From positions 30,481 to 94,480 of the forward strand of contig WMKJ01000051.1 in NCBI GenBank assembly GCA_009733715.1: a stretch of DNA of 64,000 nt, read 5' to 3'. Each line of letters begins with the position of its first letter. The stretch's first letter is position 1. This stretch comes from Herpomyces periplanetae (lineage: Eukaryota; Ascomycota; Laboulbeniomycetes; Herpomycetales; Herpomycetaceae). Both the position numbers and the translations under genes were made by a program. A model generated the notes under the pieces. That model did no database searches. It was not told the DNA's origin and saw only the letters and a program-made list of their open reading frames with translations. Shown here piece after piece: positions 43,284 through 54,147 of the stretch.

Positions 43284-45516
43284 TTAAAGCAACATCTTAC
43301 GGGGGTCCTCAAGATAACTCTTGAGTTTAACAAGAAACGTTACAGCTTCACGGCCATCAAGCAATCGGTGATCATACGTCAAAGCCAAATACATCATTGG
43401 ACGTACAACTACCTGACCATTAACCGCAATAGGACGATCTTTAATCGCATGCATACCCAGCACGGCAGACTGGGGTAAATTAATGATGGGTGTACCATAT
43501 AATGAACCAAAAACACCTCCATTACTAATGGTAAACGTTCCACCGGCCATATCCTCAATTGTCAATTTTCCATCTCGAGCCTTCTTCCCCAATTCGTCGA
43601 TACTTCGTTCAATTGAAATTATATCCAAACTTTCTGCGTTGCGAATAACCGGTGTAACCAACCCCTTTGGTGTTGCAACTGCAATACTTAAATCAACGTA
43701 ATCTCGATAGATTATTGTATCGCCGCCATTAGGTCCTTCGATAGATGCATTAATTGAAGGTATATCTCGCATAGCCAGTATTGATGCTCGTGCGAACAAG
43801 CTGACAAATCCAAGTTTAACACCTGAGTTTTTCATAACTTCATCTTTGAAAAGCTTCCGAAACTCAATAACCGAACTCATATCGACTTCGTTAAATGTTG
43901 TCAACGATGCTGCTGTATTCTGTGATTGTTTAAGACGTTCCGCTATACGCAATCGCATACGATTCATTTTAACCTTTAATAATCATATTAATCACTCATC
44001 TTAATCAAATAAGTTCAATCCAATTGAATTAATACTTACCCGTTTTTCCGTTCGGTTGCTTGATATCGTTTGTAACGATGCAGTACTAGCTAGCGAACTC
44101 ATCTCTGGTGCATGATTCTTTTGATCCAGCTTGACCGGTGAGACAGGATCATGACTCCGTACATCACCAGATTCAATCTTATCTGCTACAGGCCTTGTAT
44201 CGTTCGTAATAGCTTGGTTTGAATGTGATTTTTGTTGGGTCGTAGCTACTGCTGCAGACTCTATTGAAGTTGCCGATTGTATTTCATGATTACTTGAATT
44301 GGATTTGACTGGAATATTGCTGCTGTTTCCGGTAACTAACCGGAGAATTTCTTGATCTACACGTACAGTATCTCCTGGTTTAACAAGAAATTCTTCAAGG
44401 GTACCTGTAGCAGGTGAATTAATTGCGATATCAATCTATGTTGATACAGTTAGTTTTGTAGTAATATTAATAAATTATAATGATTTACCTTATCAGTTTC
44501 TATAGACGCAATTTCTTCGTCTTGCTTTATAAAATCACCAATATCTATACGAAAATGTTAGATTGATGAACTAATATATTACTGGGGATAAAGTTCTCAT
44601 GATAAAATTGGATAATACCCACTTACTCTTAGTGAATTGTTTTAGGCTTCCTTCAGATATAGATTCTGCCATAAAGGGAACTCTAACAGTAATTATTTCA
44701 CCGTCTGACGAATCATTAGACTCTTGAGAATGTGGTTCAGAAGTATCAGGTAAAGTCTGTAATTGTGAAGATTGGGGGGCTGAAGTACACGGCTCTAATT
44801 TCAATATCTCTTGGCCAACTGCTACTGTGTCACCTTCACTAACTAAAAACTCCCTAATTATTCCGGATTCGGGGGAATTAACGGAGATATCCACTTTATC
44901 GGTCTCAAGTGTAGCGACTTCAGCATCTTGCTCGACAAAATCGCCAACGTCTAATTAGTGGACAAACATGTAAGCAAGCAAGCAAGCAGCAGACAAACAG
45001 GTAAATCTGCATGTATGCGTGCTAGCATACTTACACGGATACATACAAGTGTTAGTGTAAGCACAGCACAATGAACCAATCTAAGATAACCTAACTCTTT
45101 GTAAATTTTTTTAGTGTTCCCTCAGATAATGACTCCGCTAGTGGAGGTACATTAACAGAAACACATGAAGCATAATATCGAACAAATCCACGTGCCAAAG
45201 TATTGGGATTACACAATTTAACATGATTATTCAGGCAGGTATGGGAGGGTGAAATGCCGGGTGAGGTTTTTAATACCCATGCAAAAGACGTGGACGAATA
45301 AGGATAATTTCGACTTGTAACCGTTAGGGATGGATGAGAAGTTTTGAAAATTCGAAAAAGCCTATCCCATGTATTTGATTGAAAAAGTGAACGTAATAAT
45401 GTTGAGTATGAAGCTTTCGTAAAATTAGACCAGTATGAGTTTTTAAACAACTCTGATGAACGAGCAAGTGAAGCTCTTTTGCCAGCATAGATCATTCGTC
45501 TCGCGGGAAAACTCAT
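43284..45516 (-). CDS. KGD2: 2-oxoglutarate dehydrogenase E2 (dihydrolipoyl succinyltransferase) with two lipoyl domains
   Basis: E2 core of the mitochondrial 2-oxoglutarate dehydrogenase complex, making succinyl-CoA in the TCA cycle. Exons on the minus strand are 45516..45096, 44950..44627, 44544..44489, 44435..44040 and 43973..43284 (628 aa). The N-terminal part is a basic mitochondrial targeting region. Two complete lipoyl domains follow: [19 protein letters not shown]...ETDKVDI (lipoyl Lys159) and [19 protein letters not shown]...ETDKIDI (Lys267), 108 residues apart. After a Ser-rich linker, the catalytic domain begins [18 protein letters not shown] and ends with active-site [21 protein letters not shown] and the TFNEVDMS segment mark it as succinyl- rather than acetyltransferase. 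Usual Kgd2 has one lipoyl domain and about 450 residues. Both lipoyl domains are interrupted at the same codon and phase (K-N). Divergent from a complex I subunit gene. Confidence 0.93.
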
Positions 45517-46043
45517 GACTTAAACGTGAATTATACAAGTTCGATGAACCAGTAAGGCCAAAAATGTAGTAAGGGGAACAGTCCAAAATTCTACACAATT
45601 TATAAAATTTAGTTGGTGATCTAATAATTAGAATTCTTAATAGAAGAGAAAAGCTTCTTTGAGCTTGCAAACAAAAAAGAAACTAATTCAAATGTTCACT
45701 GCGCTAATTCATGAAATTAAGCAACGCGTTGCTTTCCTATCATCACGAAACCCTCAAACTTTCATCGTGCCGTCAAAAGTATGACTTATGTAATCATAAG
45801 ATCACGTGATGTTGAAGTGATTGACAGGTTTAGGCCCCAAGGGAGGGGAGGGGTGGAGAGGGATGGGATAAAAGGTATGTATAAGATAGGACGCGTTTTA
45901 GTAGTTGGGCAAGCTAATTTTTTCCAGGTATATCATTCTTCACTCTTATACATGTACCTAGCACCTCACCTACAATTTCCGTGTGATCTTGTTAATATCA
46001 TTCTTAATTTAGGTACTATTGCCGGTCATCTCGTTTCGTAGAA
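45517..46043. other. Divergent promoter region, KGD2 and complex I subunit
   Basis: About 0.5 kb between the start codons of two mitochondrial energy genes, so a shared two-way promoter is likely. I see no site I could name with confidence. Confidence 0.5.
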
Positions 46044-46543
46044 ATGTTAGTCCGAATTTTTCGGCGGCCTAGTTTAGCCGTCCCCCGTGACATTTTCATA
46101 CACAGAAGAAACTATTCTTCACGTAAAGCGCAAATATTATCCATGTATAGACGCGCTTTAAAACTTTCATTAGACTGGACAGTCAATCGACATCAATGGC
46201 GTGGACAAGCTATGTACCTTCGGTCCGTGTTTGAAGCTAATAAGAATGTTACGGATCCGCGCCAAGTTCAGGTATATCTACATTAACTGTACTACTCTCA
46301 CTATATTGGCATCTTGGCTAACCAACCTTCCTCAATTTCGGCATGATACAACCCACTAATTTGCAAAATTTCCCTCAATCCCATATAACTGATTATAAAC
46401 ACGTGTGCGATCAACAGAAATTAATTGATGAAGGCGAATATTTCTTACGCGAGTGGAGGCACCCAGAGCCATACAGGCCACCTGGTGCACCCGGTGGCTC
46501 GAAATGGGAAAGAAATCTTGAAGCCCCCATACTTGACGGTTAG
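46044..46543 (+). CDS. Complex I LYR subunit NDUFB9/B22-like (two exons)
   Basis: Accessory subunit of mitochondrial NADH:ubiquinone oxidoreductase belonging to the LYR family. Exons are 46044..46271 and 46418..46543 (117 aa, a normal fungal length); the intron has GTATAT and ACAG and is in phase 0. The protein starts with a short basic, presequence-like region, then MYRRALKLSLDW carries the LYR-type motif, and FEANKNVTDPRQVQ and EGEYFLREWRHPEPYRPP lead into the conserved fungal end APGGSKWERNLEAPI. That last motif is, to my knowledge, diagnostic of this subunit. Presence of this gene shows the organism keeps a proton-pumping complex I. Confidence 0.88.
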
Positions 46544-47207
46544 TGCTGAGCTTATTTAAGCATGACGAAATCCGCTCACGTGGAAAAGCCAAGTTACTAA
46601 CGCGGCGAGCAGTTCCACCCCCTATGATTTTGTGACGAATCCAAAAAATGCGATAGTGAGATGCTAAATATTGGTTGGCTTGCACATACTCATATTGCAA
46701 ACTTTATACTATCGTCTTAAGAATTGTACTCTAACATGAACAAGTTTTTACTATTTGTCAAGTTCAAACATGCGGTTTACCAAAACAAAAGGCAAAAGTT
46801 GGACTATTTAAGCTGTAATGCTAAACGAATGAACAGGGCGAACTTGGAAGTTTTTAAAAAATTGTAAACAATTGCAGAAAATCGGCCAAAACAATCGAGT
46901 AGACAGTTGATTCAAATGATGGTATGATGAACCTCGTACAAAGATGAGCGCGCGCACACCCTTGTACGAAAAATTTAGCAATTGATCATATTAAAGGGAG
47001 ATTTGACGGGAACGATTATTGCGCGCGAGATCCATCGGTTTAACATGTTAAGAGAACACGAATGAATTCCATAAAACCTCACACAGCTAAAGTTTGAAGA
47101 TGAAGAGTGGCAGGAAGGTGGTAGAAGAACGCAGTAAAGGGAGGGAAAAAGAGAGTAAGCGTAAAAATATAGCGAGAAAAGAAAGCTTCATCACATCGCA
47201 CTCCCTT
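46544..47207. other. Intergenic, convergent gene ends
   Basis: Between the complex I subunit stop and the H2A stop, so two 3' regions. No gene or repeat is recognised. Confidence 0.5.
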
Positions 47208-47811
<604 letters not shown>

Positions 47812-49030
47812 TGCAAGCGAAAATTTAAGGTAAATGAATGAATGGGGATGTACAAAACGGGTAAAAAGTAATGAAAGGAAAATATTGTAGTCTAACAGGA
47901 AAAGGTTTGGGTTGGGATAAGGACGTTTATAATAGAATAAACAGAAAGAGGAAAGGAAGAAATGATTAAAGGGAATAAAAAGTGAAGATAAACGCAAGAC
48001 AGTATTAACAGTCGGAGAAATTCAGCAAGGCAAGTAAGATGGATTGAAGAGAAAAGTTATTGAAAAGGAAGACAGATGTCGAGGTTATATAAATTTTGAA
48101 AATGGGTGCAGTATCATGTGACACTGAATTATTAAGACTGGAAGCGAATATTTATGGCGGTGAAAGGGAAATAGAGGGTGAACGAAGAGAGCGGCTAGTG
48201 CACGTATAAGCGAATGTTTATTTATGATATTTGTAGGGGAAGAAATGGAAATGTTAAAATCTACGCGCTTACTTGGCTAATACGAAAAATATCTTGTTTG
48301 GGATAACGCGTTAACAATACCCCCCTTCACCCATCGATTGAGCAGTTGAGCTCGCTTAGTTTTCCCAATTAGGCGAATCGATAAAACGCCTTTCGCTTAA
48401 TTTACCTAGTATAATCGAGAAATTTTCTAGCCTCGTTAATATTTCCTTTTTCGGAAATTTGAATTGGGCCCTTGTCAAAGTGTCATTTACACTTACCGTC
48501 TACTACCCATAATCCCGAACGGTTTTCTTCCATCTTTCCTTATTTATCTGCGAATTTGCTTCGTACCCCTCGATATATTGGTTTAGCGTTAACCGTTCTT
48601 TCCCATCTTAGTAACATCCATTTTGTTATAACCATTCATCCCGCGGCTTAATAATGCAATTAATTTTTATTTACTCTGCGCGTCTAAAAAGTATTTATAT
48701 AAGTTCATCCTCCCCCGCTTCCTTACGAAATATTTTCTTTGAATAACTTTCCTTTTCTTGATAAAATCATTATTGTCCTTCGCAATCATCACTTTTACAT
48801 TTTCTTATGCTGAGCCAAGTTTCATTAATCTTGTTGATAACTGCACGTCCATATTGAGTGTGTTTGTGTGTGTACACGTTGATCTTTTTCGGGGGATTTC
48901 GCGTCGAGAGGTTATCATTATCGTTTAACATAGGCTGATTTATCATCTGATACTGTACGTTTTCGTATTGAACTTTTCCGTCATTTAACGGTGTTAACGT
49001 AGCGATTGGATTTTTCAATGCGGGCAGATT
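47812..49030. promoter_or_regulatory. Divergent H2A-H2B promoter
   Basis: The 1.2 kb between the two histone start codons. It holds two TATA-like sequences oriented for the two genes: TATATAA read on the minus strand at about 48085..48093 (some 275 bp before the H2A start) and on the plus strand at about 48695..48702 (some 330 bp before the H2B start). This distance implies long 5' leaders if both are used. Shared control of the pair in S phase is expected from known histone gene organisation; I did not identify a specific histone-regulatory element. Confidence 0.6.
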
Positions 49031-49529
<499 letters not shown>

Positions 49530-51333
49530 TCTTTGCGGTGGTTTGTTGGCTATTGGTTAGAAGAAATTGCTTCATCGTGTTTGCAATTTACCCATTTTTC
49601 CATGTTCCCAGTCGTTCTCTTCCATCCTCTTTCCACATATACACTTCTTCCATTCCCTCCTTTTGTTACTCACTTGACCCCTTCCAACAAGCTTTTCCCC
49701 TTCTCTCGCCCTTTCATATTTCATGTTTTCTCGTTCGGTTGACTTTTCACAGACTACTCGCTTAATTTTCAGCTTACCGCTTGTCCGGCCAGTCAATCGT
49801 TTCTACATTTTTTGATGGTTTGAGTGTGGATTATATCTTCACTTCATTAGTAGAGCTCTTGTCTAGTTAATCATAAATTTGCATACTCATACACGCTATT
49901 TCGTGTCTTCCATTATGTCATTCATGTTTACTTGCTTTTCGTGCCCGTTTGATTTACGCAAATTCCAATTTCGGTCCATTGTCATGCGGGGCGTCTACAC
50001 TGTTTTTAGTTGTTCCTAATTTTACCATGCACACGAATCGACAGTATATCGCGACTGTTTAAATAGCCAGGCGGTTTCGGGTTCTGCGGTATGTAGCTTG
50101 CAACTTTGACAAATGGGAGGCTTCTTTCGTCTGTCGTGACGACAATCGCATTTACTGGACTGGTGCTTTTTTCCTCGATATTCCGAGCCAAGGTTTTCAA
50201 AGTTTGGATTTTCTTTGAATTGATTTTCTTGGTAGGTAAATATGTTGACCGCTGGATTTCGAATTTTGTTAGTATCAATGGGTAATTTTAATTTGGGTGG
50301 TAACTATTGGTTCCGGATCTTCAAGTTTATTTTAATTCGGGTGGTAATATGTTTTTTGTCATGTTTCTTCGAGAGTGAGCTTGGGGCTATACCTTAACAC
50401 TTTAGCCGGGGCTGGTGGAACTGGAGAATATTTTTTACTATTCTAAAGAAACTGGCGGATGTTTTGTCTAAGGTCGTCATCCGTTTCCAGGGTAATCGGT
50501 GCAAAGTTATCCTGGCACGATAGAAATTTCCCCAGAAAATTGTATTTCCTGTGGTTACGTTTTTGCGGATCACTGGATTTACGGCTGGACGTGTTATCTA
50601 TCAGACCCAGTGCTGTTCTATTCACGTTGTGGTATGATGTACTGGTTTTGAGGGTTCTTTTCTATTTTATTTGGACATTTTTGTCCTATGATCAAGTATT
50701 TTCCAATTTGGTGCTAAGAGGAAATGATATTTCCCCCTTGATTATGTTGATATATTTTAGGTGATGCCAAGCATATAATGTAGTGCCAAGGTGTGGCGCT
50801 AATTTGGTTCATTCCAGGGAAATTTCATGGACGATTCAAAACTGGTATGAATGGAAGAATGTGAGTTAATAAGTCGCTTGATGTTAGATCAAACGACAAT
50901 AATACAGGACTGATGTCTACACGGTCAAACTCTCGAAATGAAAACAATGGTATTTTGCGTTCCTTACAACCGACAATGTTTAGTGAGGCCTGGCTATGTT
51001 ATGGAGTTTGGGTTATCGTGATACATTGGAGTTGATTGCAAACCATCTAGAAGGGAGAATTTGTTATACCAGGGAATTTTTTTACATTGTTCAGCTCTGT
51101 ATGATGTAAAGCATAAACGTAATTATTCTCAAAACAAGACGGGCCAGTCCACTTAGCTTCGTGCGGATTTAATTGGGATAGTTTAATCTATTTGTGATAG
51201 ATGAGTATTCTTTAATGACAAGTTGGAGATTTAGATAATAGAAGGATCTCCATAAATTATCTTGAAATGAAACCTCGGGCACGTTATCTTCTGGTGTTGA
51301 TTGTGCCTTTCTATAAAAACAAGTGCATCGGCG
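49530..51333. other. Gene-poor stretch with possible decayed coding on the minus strand
   Basis: No intact gene is supported. On the minus strand there are several open stretches without start codons or with protein-like but unassignable sequence, for example about 50443..50640 (contains KYNFLGKFLSCQDNF), about 50830..50995 (contains FREFDRVDISPVLLSFDL) and about 51060..51165 (contains AKWTGPSCFENNYVY). They could be remnants of genes or chance. A short direct repeat (ttttaattYgggtggtaa) occurs at about 50284 and 50332. Confidence 0.35.
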
Positions 51334-52082
51334 CTATGTTCGCAAAACGAATAAGTAGGGCCACCTTTGGAGCAAGGTAATGGGCATTGTCAATATGTTT
51401 GGCGTGTTGACCCTGAATGGTATCCATACACTGAAAGGACGTTGGGTCATTCTAATTTTCGTCGACAACAAATCGGCCAAACGCCATGTATTTGATATTC
51501 CATGTGCTCTGCTAGGTTCTCCCCAGAGAGTTTCTACGATCGTTGGCGATACATTTAACATCATTTATTTCATCTTGATTCAGCTTATCCCATTGTGTAT
51601 GAAGGAGGTTCTTTGCCAACGAGCGTCCATCGCTATGACGAGCATAAACTAGTCTAAAGGAGTTTTTTGTTAGTTAAAAGCGTCTTCACAATATAACTTT
51701 CATTTCTGCGGAATTCGGATTGTCGAGTTGTTATTTCTTCGAGTCCTTCGTTAAACGTACTGTTTGATATTAAGATACATCCTTCATGACTCGCAAAGAG
51801 ATATTTACCATCCGTGCCCGCATTAGTATTGGTTGCTGGGATCGGGGTTTGGTAGAATGGACTCCGTATTGTGAGTTTTTTGAGTTGAGGTAATTGTTCT
51901 GTTGTTTTTTCTGCGGTAAACCGAGCCCGTGTGGATCGTATGATTCAAACTCTTCCTTAACTAAGTAAGGTGCTAGATCATGCCACGAAATCCCGGCTGG
52001 ATCTTCTCTAGACTATTTTCCAATGAATACACCGCAACACATAGTTGCCAAAGTACAAATGTGGTATGTAATTTTCTTAGCT
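51334..52082 (-). pseudogene. Decayed member of the local secreted-protein family
   Basis: Remnant homologous to the gene just upstream at 52475..54147. On the minus strand: a signal-peptide-like stretch (TTFVLWQLCVAVYSLEN, no ATG in place) near 52075..52000; a second piece after a frame shift (APYLVKEEFESYDPHGLG); and a third after another shift, open over about 51947..51654, with DGKYLFASHEGCILIS, which lines up with GKRYLFALYTGHLLLS of the intact gene. A splice acceptor (CTAAC...CTTTAG, ending 51654) leads to an exon LVYARHSDGRSLAKNLLHTQW in the phase used by the family; at its end the donor reads GATAAG where relatives have GGTAAG or AGTAAG, so +1 G is lost. The third exon (51564..51334 region) contains KIRMTQRPFSVW and stops early. 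The repeat found in the neighbour is absent. Confidence 0.6.
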
Positions 52083-52474
52083 CCGTTTGGTTGTATTTCT
52101 TCCTCTCACTCTACCGAAAATTGTTGATTATTCTCATTTTATCACCATAATTCACCCAGCCTTTTATTCTTCACATCCATTGGTTAATTTCTCGTTGCTT
52201 CAGTATTCAATGTAACGTGCCATCTTTTTCAGTTTATCATTTGAGCATGAATATATTTTTGTTCCCCTGATTCGAGATTTTGCGTTACCAAATCAATTGA
52301 AATTCCACTATCTTATTCTCTATACACCCTCTGTCTTCTAACATTAAATTCTCATTTCACTCATAATCAGATGTTCATTCCCTCTTTCAACAACTTTCGA
52401 CATTTTTATTGCGTACTGTTAGTTTCACCTATATAAACACAAGATCAAACAAAATTTCTTTTCAATTCGTCATT

Positions 52475-54147
52475 CTATTCACCGTTTGTTTCAGGTATAT
52501 CCATTCTCAGTAAATATGAGTTACAACCTGGTGCTGTACTTTGTCGCAATACTGAATAATACAAATCGGTTTCATAGAAGCAAAATATAAACCTTCTAGA
52601 CTTTTTATATATAAGAGGAGCGGAATGCTTGACATTTTGTGGTGGCATCTTAAATTTGAAATGACAAGAACTTGTCGCTGGTCCAAGATACATATGGATT
52701 TTATCAAACCCACTGCTATTAAGTTGAATTGCACTTCTTCTTCTTTTTGTCATGTCTGTATAAAAATATTCTAATGTTTTTCAATAATATCATTAGCTTA
52801 GAATAAATTTTGTTTGAATTCAAGTTATCTTACCCCAATGATTACTATCTGGTCGTTTTCCCATAAGGTACATATGTTTATCAAATCTAAATTTAAGTCT
52901 ATCATAATGGTTAAACATGCATTTTTCCAAGAATGTTTTCACTACCTAGATATTTACCTTTTTGGTTCATATTTTTTTGCCTTTTCCCAGCTTGTCGAAA
53001 GTAATAAATGGCCTGTGTACAATGCAAACAGATATCTTTTGCCCCATGCTGCATTACTTATCTCTAATTGGGAACGATAAGTTAATGGATAAGGTGAAAG
53101 ATAAAATTCCTCAGAATAAGTCTTGATTGGTTCGATTGGGTCCTGTGAGCTATAGGTTTTTGGAGCCAATCTTCGTTGTGGGGCAGTCCTGATAAATTCT
53201 GCTAGCCGAGCTTTTACTAGGGTAGGTTCTATCAAGAAAGATTTTTCATGGATAGCTTTTGCTAAGGTAGAATTTGTCGGGACAGCACTTTTTGCGATAG
53301 ACTTTGTTAGGGGAGCTTCTGATAGGATAGGCCTTGCTGGGGTGGTTCCTGCTATGTGGATTATTTGTGGGTTAGAACTTGCAGGAAAATAATTTGCTGG
53401 AAAAGGCTTTGCAGGAAAAGTATTTTCGGGAAAAGGTTTTGCTGGAAAAGGTTTTGTAAGAAAAGGCTTTGCTGGAGAAGAATTTGCTGGAAAAGGCTTT
53501 GCAGGAAAAGAATTTGCTGGAAAAGGCTTTGCTAGAAAAGTATTTGCTGGAAAAGGCTTTGCAGGCAAAGTATTTTCTGGAAAAGGCTTTGCAGGAAAAG
53601 TATTTTCTGGAAAAGGTTTTGCTGGAAAAGTATTTTCGGGAAAAGGTTTTGCTGGAAAAGGTTTTGTAGGAAAAGGCTTTGCTGGAGAAGAATTTGCTGG
53701 AAAAGGCTTTGCAGGAAAAGAATTTGCTGGAAAAGGCTTTGCTAGAAAAGTATTTTCTGGAAAAGGTTTTGCTGGAAAAGGTTTTGTAGGAAAAGGCTTT
53801 ACAGGCAAAGTATTTTCTGGAAAAGGCTTTGCTGGAAAAGCCTTAGCAGGCAAAGAATTTGTTGGAAAAGAACTTGCTGGAAAAGGCTTTGCAGGAAAAA
53901 AATTTGCTGGAATAGTTCCCTCTGAGATCCCGTGAATAGCTTTAATACATTCGTTTTGTCTCGCCAACGTTCCGATCCTCTCATCCTTCTGTGCTGATAT
54001 TGCAAATGATTCACAATATCTATGGAAAAACCTAAAAAACGCTTCTGGTGAGTCTATACGATCAAATTCTTCTCGAAATTCTTCCGGAAGTACTGCACCC
54101 GGCTGACCTAAAACTGTGTAAAATACTATTAAAAATATTAACAACAT
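52475..54147 (-). CDS. Secreted repeat protein, member of a local unrecognised family (three exons)
   Basis: I do not recognise a known family. Exons are 54147..52958, 52886..52834 and 52755..52475 (507 aa). Introns are 71 and 78 bp (GTAAAT/TAG; GTAAGA/CAG), phases 2 and 1. The start gives a short signal peptide (MLLIFLIVFYTVLG). A unique acidic region follows (EEFREEFDRIDSPEAFFRFF), then about 180 residues of Pro/Phe/Ala/Lys decapeptide repeats of the type FPAKPFPENT, then a less regular Pro/Ala part, and KRYLFALYTGHLLLS at the end of exon 1. Exon 2 codes for RFDKHMYLMGKRPDSNHW, and exon 3 contains FKFKMPP and RRFIFC. Exons 2 and 3 and the phases match the gene at 58572..59192. A secreted, possibly effector-like or surface protein is an inference from the signal peptide, repeats and gene-poor setting. 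Confidence 0.68.
53380..53915 (-). repeat. In-frame tandem repeat coding for Pro/Phe-rich decapeptides
   Basis: Imperfect 15/30-bp units (gctggaaaaggctttgcagg type on the plus strand) coding on the minus strand for FPAKPFPENT and FPAKPFPANS variants. There is a higher-order level: about 120 bp starting at 53421 recurs nearly unchanged at 53631, a 210-bp offset. The frame stays open throughout; no unit carries a stop or frame shift, which argues that the repeat is translated. Confidence 0.9.

Noticed and set aside
53469-53669. Plus-strand open frame of Leu/Glu/Lys repeats
   Set aside because: It is the antisense shadow of the translated repeat; the signal peptide, splice pattern and paralogue all support the minus strand.
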